DNA from: Hofstenia miamia | Lineage: Eukaryota > Xenacoelomorpha > Acoela | Reading direction: 5' to 3' | Assembly: GCA_004352715.1 (NCBI GenBank) | Contig: SCFE01000091.1 | Coordinates: 324,515-388,514 of the forward strand | DNA length: 64,000 bases | Part shown: positions 33,944 through 43,959 of the stretch, one piece after another | How the letters are laid out: each line of letters starts with the position of its first letter | Numbering within the stretch: the first letter of the stretch is position 1 | The notes under the pieces: model-generated | Told to the model about the DNA's origin: nothing | What the model saw: only the letters and a program-made list of their open reading frames with translations | Database searches by the model: none | Made by a program: the position numbers and the translations under genes

Positions 33944-36867
33944 TGTGTGTGTATGCATGTGGTGAGCTCATTGTAAAAATTCAGTAAATGTGTTTAACAT
34001 GTTTGTGTTTACGATTGTATTTTGTCGGTGTAAAAGTACAATTTTTTTCTAAATTTTTTATAATTTTTTTTACTCTAATCTCATATTCTTAATCATTCCA
34101 AATTTTTGAAGCTGCTTGATGAAAACTAGGGTAGAAAATGCAGCTACAAATAAATTTATGGGATCGTGGATATACTTTTAAGTAATTATCAAGAAAAGAA
34201 TGTGATTCTCGGCCATATTTATGTTTAAATATAATTTATGCTGCATGGAATTGTACTTATATAGAGGACAGTACATTATTGCAAAATCTAATGTTTTTGA
34301 TATTAAATAGTGACTTTTTGTATTAAGACTAATAAATATAAATGGACAATAATATAATTGCGATAAACAAAATTCATGCTGTAGTTGAAGGTGATATTTC
34401 TGAGGTAGTATAATTTATATCGCTAGAAGCCATTTTTTAAATCTTTTTTAGAAGAAAGTGATCAAATTTTAAATCTTTGTCAACATCAACACTGAAAATA
34501 TGTGACATAGTAGCTTTGTTTTATCTGAACGCTGTTAACAGGTAATTTGATCTTGTTTTTGTTATTTCTTTTGGAGGGGAATAGAAGGAAATGCGTTTTT
34601 TTCAATATCGATTTTAAACTAATTGGATGTAAAATAGCTAGAAAGCTTTTCAATATCACTTTGTAAATTTTTCGTACCCCTAAATACATCATTATCAGCC
34701 TTTATGAGGCAAGTATTGTCACCAAATTGATATATTTCACTATGATTTACATGTTTTATAATGTCATTTACATTATGTTGAAAATATAATTGACCCTAGT
34801 ACTGTATCTTGAGGCAGTCCTCTATCTATTGTAATATATTCAAATTTCATATTATTCATTAATACACTTTGTTTTGTTTTATAAAAAAGTCATAAGTAGC
34901 TTAATTGAATTTTCTTGAAATCCGTTATTTTTAAGTTTAATCGCCAAAATTTCAAAATTCATCGAAATAAGAGCCTTGCTAAGTCTAGAAGGATATTTTT
35001 TTCAGTAATTCAAATAATTGCATCACCTGCAATATGATTAGCTCACCAGAAACCATATTGTTTAGATGATTAAATATTCTCAGACCCAAATTATTGGTTG
35101 ATTTGAATGTGCAGTTATTTTTCAAACAATTTACTAAAAAGAAGCGTTATTGAGGTTGGCCTATAATCTCCATTTTTATACAAAGGTGTTACATTTGACT
35201 TTTTCATTATTTCCGGAAATTCCTTTTCAACTATACATTGATTAAATGCAAATGATAGGTGGTCACCAAATACATGTAAAAATTTCATAATTATAAAGAG
35301 AGATAAGTGAGTCGAATCTGAAGATTTGCTAACGTCTAAATTTTGTACAATATTTTCTAATTCTTTTAAGGTCTATAACTTAAATTGAAAATTCTGATAG
35401 AGTAATTTTAATAAAATTTAAGTTACCTAATTCATTAAATGTCTGATTTAAATGACTTACTATTTTATTATTGGTAAAGTGTTCTTATCAATATAAATTT
35501 CTGAGAGATCACTACTGAGCCCAATTGATTTTCCAATGAAACGGCTGAAAATTTCGTCTTTTGTTTAGAAGAATTTCAAGTTTTCGAAAAATGACGTCGT
35601 TTTAATGATGAATGTTTTGCGCGCAGGTCCTTAATTACGTTCTTTCATCTTTTGTAATTTTTCCAATTTATTTCGGTCGTATTAGCTTTAGCTATTTCTA
35701 AATGTTTCTGTTTCATGTTTATAGTATTTTCTCGAAGATTTAGAAAATCAAGGCCAAGAATACAATGCCATTTGGAGGATGAAAAAAAGATCTTGTTTTG
35801 TTACGCTTAATACATAGATAGTTGGAATATCCTCAGCGCCTTACTCAAACTATCAAAAAGCAACTTCCAACTTGAATCTGATTTTTCACTTTAAACAGTT
35901 TGGCTTTTCTTTTATGGAAACAAGTTATCTCCACAAAAGTGTAGTTCTCTCTGCTTTAATTTATGGCATTACCGCGGATATTCTTGGTACCAAATATTAC
36001 TCATGAGCACAGATTGTGGTACTACGTGTTTGCGGAACATATATCTTGGTTGCAGCGATGTTGTCAAGACAGCAAGAACATTTTCTATATTTTCATATAG
36101 AATGTTGACCAACATTTTACTTTTTTTAAAGCTTTCTTCCCCTACTTTGGATGGACTTCTATCTCAATTTAATTTTATCTTATCTTATCTTAAACCACAG
36201 GGCCATCAATGTTTTTAAATTCATGTATTTGATTATTTACTTTTATAACAAAAACGTTCCAAATTATAATCCATAGTTAGGATCTCTTGTATTTTGGAGT
36301 TTCATGTAAATATTTCATGTTCTTTGAATCAGTTAAAATTTTAAAGCTAATTCAAAAAAATAATTAGAAGTATTGTGGGAAATTAATCAACAAAGCATCA
36401 TGTGGAAGTTCTAAATGTCGTGGAAGTTATGCAATTTATCAAAATAAATTGTAACTGACTTGGTTTACAATTCGTGACTAGTGTTTATTAACTGAAATTA
36501 ATTCATCATGAAACACAAAAAATCAAAAATTTATTTTCCGAAACTAATATATGAAATGATCTCTCAAAAGAAGGGAAACCTAATAATATTTTGACTAAAT
36601 ATATTAATTTTTTAGTACAAAGAGGGTGGTGCATATGATGCCTGTCCAAGTACAGATGGAAAAGCAACTGGACATTTCACACAAGTAATGTGGAGCGGAA
36701 CAACAAATATTGGATGTGCACAGAAAGCCTGGGGTAGTGGATTTGTAGTAAACTGCTTGTATAGTGAAGCTGGAAACATGGCGGGCCAATCGACTTTCAG
36801 CAGCTCTTGCCGTAACCTACTTAATAGTTGGTCGTACAACAAAAATGGTTTGCCTACTTGCTGGTAA
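18466..36867 (+). CDS. secreted CAP-superfamily (SCP/TAPS) protein with Cys-rich N-terminus, 302 aa
   Basis: Assembled from exons 18466-18616, 20595-20873, 22955-23181 and 36616-36867 (GT-AG introns; phases 1, 1 and 0; no internal stop). Residues 1-16 are a signal peptide (hydrophobic IIFLSIFFVF, cleavage after ANA). Residues 17-100 hold 11 cysteines and are not a domain I can name. Residues 130-290 are a CAP domain: AHNFFR (134 onward), WDTCLANKA, GENI (188-191), WYSE (211-214), GHFTQVMWSGTT (238-249) and VVNCLYSEAGN. The cavity tetrad His172, Glu189, Glu214 and His239 is complete. In the last motif Leu replaces the usual Asn/Gln before Tyr. CAP proteins are extracellular, with roles from lipid binding to defence, so the substrate cannot be inferred. 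The stop is TAA at 36865; a donor-like GTAAGT overlaps it, but splicing to the AG before 37100 would also give an immediate stop. Confidence 0.85.
19196..19275. repeat. interrupted (TA)n microsatellite cluster
   Basis: TA runs interrupted by TTTATA and TATGTATA units, followed by a GC-richer patch. Confidence 0.85.
20235..20320. repeat. short dispersed repeat, also at 4735-4815
   Basis: Second member of the imperfect repeat seen at 4735-4815. Confidence 0.4.
21740..22420 (+). pseudogene. LINE reverse-transcriptase relic (L2/CR1-like)
   Basis: The plus strand shows GGFMSGSLFTTIAGSIN, then TTLIKYYDDT (about 21835-21870), equivalent to the GSxLGP and YxDD boxes of a LINE RT. After stops and a shift it continues with LLQLLQTS, VYPIFIRTKNQKYLDIVNNA and a C-terminal tail to 22420. 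YYDD keeps the two catalytic aspartates, but the frame is broken several times. Divergence suggests an old insertion in the CAP intron. Confidence 0.5.
22550..22815. mobile_element. 266-bp palindromic MITE with TA duplication (Tc1/mariner type)
   Basis: Both ends begin CAGTAAGATTGT. The left 75 bases match the reverse complement of the right end with modest mismatches (shared TTTCGTGAAATAC and TTTGTGAAATT). The element is flanked on each side by TA (22548-22549 and 22816-22817), the target duplication of Tc1/mariner elements. It contains no transposase and is non-autonomous. Confidence 0.8.
23455..24120. repeat. possible hAT-type non-autonomous element
   Basis: CAGGGACGCAA near 23453 and the reverse complement of TAGGGCCTTGCGAG near 24110-24122 resemble hAT ends. 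Both sides carry ACTCGACTC-type words (23515-23580, 24060-24100). I could not find a matching 8-bp duplication, so borders are uncertain. Confidence 0.3.
25300..27723 (+). pseudogene. RLE-type LINE (R2/R4/NeSL-like), copy b, most complete
   Basis: The 5' part (25370-25572) encodes a Myb-like DNA-binding start: KWTDEQKRTALECYRRSRPD, GYRKRM and VTEQRLAGEVRKL. The RT palm lies in the gap. After 26451 come EYKRRVRKVLQKSALNGQN, FNTWAIPVLRYSAGIV, DRLYMARHKGAKGLLSVEE and ALGLKEYVEE. A zinc knuckle CDKCRLCMKEET (about 27112-27145) follows, then the endonuclease region ILWDFNIQTSKVIEA and RPDIVVVDKEKR (about 27318-27400), whose PD and following acidic/Lys residues fit a PD-(D/E)XK nuclease. Such elements insert by target-primed reverse transcription. 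Several stops (for example after SAGIVR and VIEA) and frameshifts make it inactive. GC content is clearly higher than the surrounding intron. Confidence 0.8.
25573..26450. other. assembly gap (878 N) inside the RLE-LINE
   Basis: Unsequenced; would hold the RT palm domain of copy b. Confidence 0.99.
27724..29853 (-). pseudogene. CR1-like LINE, 5'-truncated copy 2
   Basis: Read from 29853 down: a pre-RT region (CISKEICNPVNKAAPIKYRK, then KSKKIIKQLRNKKSALKQK), a damaged RT, the active-site box YQYADDTCL (about 28674-28694), then the C-terminal tail (28122-28433). It lacks ORF1, the 2A motif and the endonuclease. Frameshifts break it throughout, although the YADD box is intact. The 3' end carries a TG-repeat stretch (27845-27870) and an AAT-rich tail (27722-27736) lying directly against the 3' end of RLE-LINE copy b. 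Its truncated 5' end lies directly against the tail of the next CR1-like copy at 29854. Confidence 0.75.
27845..27870. repeat. (TG)n microsatellite
   Basis: GTGTGTGTTGTGTGTGTGTG-type run inside the 3' region of a CR1-like copy. Confidence 0.9.
29854..33521 (-). pseudogene. CR1-like LINE ORF2 with 2A-like motif, longest copy (copy 3)
   Basis: From 33369 down (ATG, MRKQTAIF): hydrophobic stretch, variant 2A motif LLLSGDIKLNPGP (about 33190-33235), endonuclease start FVYLNARSLISNR and LITETWL (about 33035-33150). After damage and a single N at 32608 comes the linker KKIIKQLRSKKSALKQKRFF (32217-32600). The RT follows: NYRPISIT-like block near 31520, AVAFLDLSKAFNSINF (about 31300-31345), NSGVPQGTVLGPILFSLYVN (about 31105-31165) and QYADDTCVL (about 31042-31070), then the tail to about 30048. 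Most of the endonuclease core is missing. The linker occurs twice (32217-32600 and, degraded, 31960-32216), so this is a chimera of two copies joined near 32217. A 301-base gap lies at 30486-30786. The tail ends in (AAT)n at 29852-29873. Confidence 0.8.
30486..30786. other. assembly gap (301 N) inside CR1-like copy 3
   Basis: Unsequenced part of the RT C-terminal region. Confidence 0.99.
33523..33900 (-). repeat. second CR1-like ORF2 5' end, directly repeated across an N
   Basis: Repeats 33115-33521 in the same orientation with a few percent differences. It includes the 5' region (TTTAAAAAATGTAGCTATATAC) and the 2A-like motif, which here ends NPAP instead of NPGP. A single N at 33522 separates the two, so it may be a true truncated copy, an allele or a scaffold join. 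Confidence 0.7.
33901..33941. repeat. (AAT)n microsatellite tail
   Basis: About 13 AAT units joining the 3' end of copy 4 to the 5' end of the next CR1-like copy. Confidence 0.9.
33960..35900 (-). pseudogene. CR1-like LINE, highly degenerate copy 4
   Basis: Aligns by eye with the RT and 3' parts of copies 2 and 3 but has many stops. The active-site box reads IYQFGDNTCL instead of IYQYADDTCV (about 34705-34735). Blocks for the post-VPQG region and the tail are recognisable between 34080 and 35300. The 5' limit near 35900 is approximate. It is the oldest-looking member of the series. Confidence 0.6.
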
Positions 36868-37231
36868 GTTTTGTTTTCTCAAATTTGCCTATACTTCAAG
36901 ATTTTACAGTACAAAACCATTTGCCAAATTTTCAACTAATTAAAGAAAGGATTCGGATTAATCGTGAACATTACTAAACTGTATTGTGTGCTGAAATGAT
37001 AACAAATATTATTAAATTCTTAATGAGAACTTAGATATGTTAATATTAATTCAAATTCTTATCATGTCAGATTTCGATAATTATGCATTTTATTTCAGAT
37101 GTAAGCAAAGGCAAATCGGGTTAAAACGACATAAAGATAAGATAAGACACTCCTCTACTTTGTGACACTTTAAGGTTTTTGATATTTGCAATAATTCATT
37201 AATCGGTAGTTTAAGGATGAAGAGTATTTTA

Positions 37232-38000
37232 TTACAAATGAAATACATTATTATTAATGTAAAGTTTGTTCAATTTTAGCCCCCTTGCTTCAATAAACGT
37301 TGTCGTCTCTATGCTGAAATCCCTCAATACCTTAACCTCATTTGCTATGATTCCCTGCTGTTTATCATCGTCAGAGTTTTGAACAACAAGCCGAGCTTGA
37401 GCACTGAGTTTGATATACAGCGAGCCCAAAACTAGCCTTTATTAAGACAGGCAAAGTTATGGTTCTGCTTGTTAGTTTGATAAGGCAGATTTTTCTTATA
37501 ATTTTATATTGAAATGTTTACTAAATAATATGAAGATCTATGTAAAAAATTCTGAGAGCACAATATTTTTAAAAAAATTATTGGAGCCAAAGCAAGCCTC
37601 GTTGAAGGGTTCTATGTGGCAAGCCGATGCCAACATACTCAAAATTAAAACTAACTTCTATACTGCCATGCGTCTAATGTCCTACTGTCGGATTATGTAC
37701 ACTTTCCCTTATCTCAACTCTTCAGTGCACATGATACTTCACCCAGTTTGCCCTGACTGTTGTACCTTTACTGCCATTATCAGTCTTTCTGTTCCTCTCT
37801 TCAGCTTTACCTTTCTTAACTAATTGTTTTATTCTCCTTCATTTTCTTTGGAATTCCTCAAATATGTTGTCGTGCATTTTTTCTTGTATAGATCATGTCT
37901 GTCTTTCTGCCTCGATACTGCATTGCTATGCTTTCCATCCTCACTTTTCAAGCTTCGCACTCTGTCCTAGTTGTGATTACTTTCTTTGGTTGCCTATCCT
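37232..38000 (-). pseudogene. RLE-type LINE fragment, copy d
   Basis: On the minus strand 37250-37430 reads KQQGIIANEVKVLRDFSIET then FIEA, matching the endonuclease entry of copy b (QGVIENETDKILWDFNIQT, VIEA). 37715-38000 matches the zinc-knuckle and pre-knuckle nucleotide sequence of copies a and b (for example the CACCCAGTTTG and GCCATTATCAGT words also found near 470-530). The middle (37430-37715) is less clear. It lies about 370 bases downstream of the CAP gene stop. Confidence 0.6.
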
Positions 38001-39210
38001 TTCAATATCCATCTAAATATATGTATATATATATATATCAATGTGTTAATAAAAAAAATTTGAAAAAATTATTTGTCTAAAGAGTTGTAAGAGTCTGAGG
38101 TTATACTTTTAAATAGTTGGCAAAATTCTTAAATAAAATAAAAACTGAACAAAACATTCAATTTTCTATTCAAAAAGTATTGTTCTATAGTGCACTTTAT
38201 TTTAGATAACAGATTGTGGAAAGTTGGTGATGGCTGCACGCATTTGTAGCGTATAATATAAAAGTAAATATGTGATTGCTCTTTATTTTTTGCTCAACAT
38301 ATTTTATATAGAATTTAATCAAAATTTAGTAAATTACCAAAGATATGAAAAGACTAGCCAATAATAATCTTTCCCCCAATATCATGTGCATCCCCATCTC
38401 CATGTTATGTGTTACATTTGGTTGGGATATATTCAGTCACACAAAAAAATTCATCATAGAAGCAAGTGATTCTTGTATATGCCTATAATTTTAGCAAAGT
38501 CAAATTATTCATAGTAATACAGAGTAGATATAAAAAAGATATGTTTCATTAACTAAGCAATTTTAATGGCCAGAATTTTTTTTGCTCACATTGATACATC
38601 TAAATTATATCTGGTCTATTTATGTTTCATATGTCATAGCTTTCAATTTTCATAATGTGCACTGCCATATAGGAAAATGATATTCCTTAATCGTTAGTTA
38701 ACCGTAAAGCTAACATCAAACTAGCATTACTAAACGACTAAATTTCTAAACATATGAATATATTTTTAATAGTTCATAAAGCAAAATATAAGCCATATCT
38801 GAGTGACTTAGATGATTGTTGAAACATATTTTATTTTATTTTAAAATTTTAATAAGTAAATAATAAAAATTTGTTTTTTAAGGTAAATTGTAGATAAGTT
38901 TCTATCAAATTTTAATTACATTTTTATTATTGTTTTTAAAATATGACATTTTTTGAAAATATAAAGCAGTTTATTTGTTGTGTTTTACTAATCTTGAGTT
39001 GTAAATTTACAGATTTACTTTAATATGCTGTTATATTTTGAAATTTTGACGTTAAATATCTTTAATTTTCGTCCACTTTTATTTTAATACATTGTGTTTC
39101 CTAAACATTGCATGTTATGGCATGCTAATATTTTTGTTAATTATGCTACGCTATCGGCCTATATCGATAGTATTTTTAAACTTTTTGTGTATTTTATTGT
39201 ATTTCTAATC

Positions 39211-39271
<61 letters not shown>

Positions 39272-42200
39272 ATATATATTAGGGATATTCCAAAGTTTAT
39301 TTCTTTGAACTTTAGTGTGGGATGGTGGACAAATGGTATAAAAATAATATTTATAATAAATTTTTTCACGATTTATTAAATTACGTCATGCCCTTACTTC
39401 ATTTAAATTTTACATAATAGGGTTAAATATGCAGTGTAAAATGCATCTGTTATTGTTACAAAAAATACAGAATTTAATTACTGAGTTGCTTTAATATTCT
39501 TATTTGTTAGCTAAACAGAGAGGACGGCAGTACCCTTTCTCCTCTCATCTCTATGTACCCCCATATTATATCCCTATTTTCAAAAACTGTCTAAGCATTA
39601 TGTAAATATTGAAATATAATAATTTTTTGTGGTTTTCATAAGATAAAACCTTTATTTTCAAATTTTCTGCTACCCATTATTGAAAAGTGCCTTAAAAAGA
39701 ATATACCTAGTTGTCACGTACATATATATATACCCATTGAAAACATTCTAGAACTACACCTGCCTTATAATCACGCAATCACAAATTAGGTCTAACTGAA
39801 AGGACATAAAATGAGTCTAAGAACTTCCTACAACCACTCATGCTATTGGAAGATTTATGGCTTAATGTGCATGATCCTTAAAATAAACCGCATTGTGATA
39901 ATTGTTGAAGAATTTAAACTCTAATAGAGCATATTACTTTCCTTCATTATCAAGAGCAATTGATAAAATGATATTATAAAGACACTCGAAAACATCCTAT
40001 GCAAAATATACACATAGATTTCATATATGATCTTCACTGGCTTCAACTGCCTGGGTGAATTGGATACCTGAAACATAAGAATTGCAATTAGAAAAAGCAC
40101 CGCTTTAGGGTAAAGACTGATTTTTCTGTTACTTTTTGATACTATGAATTTCTATTAACAGATAATTGACCTCATCTTCAACCGCTTTTATGATTAATCT
40201 ATCTAGAGCGTTATAAGACACTAGTGTTTTATCCAAAAGTAAAAGAATACTTAAAATGTTATTGGAGCTTAGAGCTTGTTGGTATATTGAGGTTTCTAGG
40301 TAAAATCAAGCTGCTCAGAAGGCAATTAAGCTCATGGACAATAAAGCAAAGTCAGCATCAAGCATTAACACACTAAATAAATAGTAAATTTGTGCAATTT
40401 CACAACAATACATTTAAAAAACTTACATTCTTTTTGTTTTCAAAATCGGCCTGCATATATTTATTATAAACGTTTTTTACGTTTAGAATTTTTCATTGGT
40501 ATTTTTTAAGTATATTTTATAATTTCTTTACGTTGGGGACTCGAGCTTTTGCAAATTTGTAAAAAACCTATTTTAGGAATAGCCCTAGTGTATATATATA
40601 TATATATTAAACTATTATTTTTTAAGATGAATGCAAACGAAAACTTCTCAAGCTTTGTTTTGTGAGCTGCTGTCAAAACAAAACCAGAAAAAACCCAATT
40701 TGCTCTTTTTTTCTGTTCTCAGTCGTTAAGAACCGCCAAAACGTTGTTTTCAAGCCCCCGATTAGCAGGGTTTTCGAGTAATACAGAAAATTTTATCAAC
40801 TGTAGGTAATGTCTTCAACAAAATGAGTTAATGTTCCTACCAAAGTAGTTAAACAAAAAATTGCAAGATTTAACCAGTCCTCCATGTGATCTTGAAAATG
40901 ATTTAGAGAACCTTTTTAAAATTATATTCAAAAGAGCAGTTTTCAAGCCTAATGTTGAACCTGTTTTTTTGAACAGATGGTAAACTCTGAGTCTAGTTTA
41001 TGCATCAGTGCAAACATATCCTACTACTGAAATTCAGAGAGCCGCAAACTGTAATTTAATGTTGTTTTATTAATAATAATAGTGATTTATTTCTTGTACA
41101 ACTACAACAACAAAAGAAAGCTGCAGAATGTAGACATAAAAGGGAACACTCCAAACTTATAGCCTTCTGAAATTTGTAAAACTTTACTACTTTAATCAGT
41201 GAAAATCATGACATAAAAACCACAATAAGTTAACATGAATTAACAGTCAATGTTAATCAGATTGATTACTATACTATGAATTAACAGTTTGTAAGTTTTT
41301 TATATTACTTAGATTAAGTAGTAACTTGGAAAATGTTGCAAGTTTACCTAAACATGAAGCTCTTTATTAATTTATACATTAATACACCACAATAATATTT
41401 AGTTCTAATTGATTTAAAAAATATGTTAATCACCTGCATTCCTTTGTTAACCATTTAGCCATTGTTTGCTAACAGCACAATTGACTCTACATTTCAGTAA
41501 AATGATACTCTGCAGTGAACCCAGCATTTTATTTGAATAGGCAATCTTCCTGATTATTTTTGAAAACAGAGTTTAAATGTAACTCCAATCAATTTGTAGC
41601 TCATCATTGAAAGCAATTTCAAAGCAACAGTCCTACAAACAGTGATGTAGTCACATTTTATTTACAATAGAAAACATTCATAGATATCAATCAGTTTACA
41701 TCAAATATATTAATAATTTTAACAGCAAGTTCCAAGGAATTATCAGTCCCACACTTAGTGGAGGAAACAAAACAAAATTTAGAATTAAATAATGTATGAA
41801 GTATGTACATGTTGACAACATTGAAAAGCTAAATTTCCAATCTTCCTTTGAAAATACAATTCAATTCTACTCACAGCTACACTAAAATGCTGAGCAGACA
41901 ACTACAATCAGCAAATTAACAAGTGTACAAAGAAAAATTTAACTGTCTTTTCATAGCACACCGTCTTTTTAATTACACAAATAGACCTACAAGACACAGC
42001 TCAAGAATTATGGCAAAAATTGCTAATCCCTTGTCTAGTATAAAATTGTATAAAAATACCAGATTCTAGAGAAGAAAATACCCTCAAATACAATTGCAAA
42101 ATTCTAGACACAAGCTAACCACAACCCAGAAATTTCAAAGCTCAACACTAGGGCCACAAGAAAATTCAAATATTAAAAATGCTGCCATAGAACAGCTATG

Positions 42201-43950
42201 CACCTTCTAGACTGTCAGAGGGAAATCACATTGGATTTTTTAAATTGTCTGCTTTACACAATGCAGATGTTACATGCCAAGACTTGTTACACAAGGTTCT
42301 TAAGCTAGAGAAAATTTTAGCAAGACAAGAAGCACATTTCTTCCAATGGAAATGAGAGCATAATGGAAGAATACCAGATCTGACACCTCATAAGGGAATA
42401 TGATCAGGCAAGCAGCTTAGCACACAACCAATCATTCTATAAGAAATGTCCATTTGTTCAGTCTCAACTAGTTGTCAGATCTGACAAGAATTATTCCTTA
42501 CTCAGTGGGGAAGAGTTGTCTAAGCAGATAGATAGAACACTCCAGAAAAAATATCCAAACAAAATGTTGCAGCACGAAATATCAGAAAAGCCTACCTTTG
42601 TTAGCTTATGGAGGCAAAAACTTCACATATAAAGTGATGCTACATATCATTACAGAAATATAACAGCAAATTTGATTAAAATTCACCTATTTTCAACATA
42701 TGGCTTACCATATTCAACCTCACTATCCTTGAGCAAAATACTTCAGCAAGAATTACAATAGATGGGTTTCCATTATGTCTAACCAGGAGTGCTCAAAAAC
42801 ACTACTTGTTAAGCAATATTCTAAATTTCTTGAAAAACACATTTTGCCCATTGGTCTGTCAATAATGCAGCTATCACCATGAAATTTTGCAGGTTTATAG
42901 AGCTCTGTAAGTTGAAGATTTTAAAACTTTGACAGGACTGAATATGCCAAAATTGTGCCCTCTAGCGTTAAAATAATTTTACTTCAGTCATTGATGATAT
43001 TTAGATATTTTTTCTGAGATTTCATGGAAAATTACTATTTATATGTTTACCAAAGTTGTGAAATACAAGGAACTCCCATTTGGAATACTTTATAAGTTTA
43101 ATTGTAACTATTTACAATTTTATATAGCTTTGCATGTTAGTTATGTTAAAAATTTCTTTGATTAATAGACTATTTATTATTTCAAACTGTTTGCTTTAAA
43201 TACAAATTTAGTGCTGCCATTTTTATATCTGCAAGTTCATTTGACCTATAAGGCATGCTAAGACATTCCATGAAGATTTTTTATATGTCTAAGTAAATTA
43301 TTGAAATTAAGTTTGAATATATACAATTTTTTTAATCAATTTCAAGAATCTCATATCATTTGAAATTCAAATTTGTAGTAAATATATAAAGCACTTAAAG
43401 ATTTTTTGAATTTTAGTAATAAGCATATAGCTTATCATTTATTAAAAAATTTTTTTCACTCTATTTAATGTTAATTAGTGTCAGCTCTAGAATTCCATTA
43501 GTTTAATAGCAATTTTAATTTGGAACCACAACAATAGAAGATAGTTTAGATTAAAGGCATTGCAAGCCTAATTGCAGAGTTGCAATTGATTCCTGACACA
43601 GGGTGAAGCAAGGCAAATCACTTGCAAAAACGGATAGAATATAACAATAAAATATAACACTAACCCCCATTTGTGGAATTGGATTTGAGTCCTGTCACCA
43701 AGGTTAATAAACAATATAAACTCACTAGGCATCATTCAGTTAACATAACCAATCAAATTATAATATATTTGTATATACAAAAAAATCCAAAATGAATATT
43801 TATTCCACCTATAATATGCAACATTAAAAATGGATTGACAAATGTTCTAATATTACATGAAACAAATATGATGGTAAATATAAAGTTTGATAAAATAATA
43901 ATTAGTGCCATTTTGAAAATAACTTGAACAATTGACAAAATCACATTTAT
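38001..43950. other. about 6 kb of AT-rich intergenic sequence
   Basis: No frame with splice support or family resemblance. A long TA cluster lies at 39216-39271 and a short one at 40591-40608. From about 41060 to 42750 the plus strand is A-rich, and two AATAAA signals face the minus strand near 41066-41093, which could mark the 3' end of an unrecognised minus-strand transcript; I see no coding exon for it. Confidence 0.4.
39216..39271. repeat. (TA)n microsatellite
   Basis: About 28 TA units with one C interruption. Confidence 0.9.
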
Positions 43951-43959
43951 CACAACAAA

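Larger units (their letters stand above)
23182..36615 (+). other. 13.4-kb intron 3 of the CAP gene, filled with retrotransposons
   Basis: Separates the exons coding residues 219 and 220, between the WYSE and GHFTQ motifs. It contains an RLE-LINE (plus strand) and a series of CR1-like LINEs (minus strand, antisense to the CAP gene). 23182-25300 is AT-rich with a possible hAT-like relic. 35900-36615 shows nothing recognisable. Confidence 0.7.

Noticed and set aside
36868-37160. A fifth CAP exon beginning after the TTTATTTCAG before 37100
   Set aside because: Splicing from the GTAAGT at 36864 would create a TGA at the junction, so it adds no coding sequence; the TAA at 36865 already ends the frame.
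43590-43625. LIPDTG as a Gypsy protease active site
   Set aside because: An isolated six-residue match followed directly by a stop; not enough to extend the Gypsy fragment leftward.
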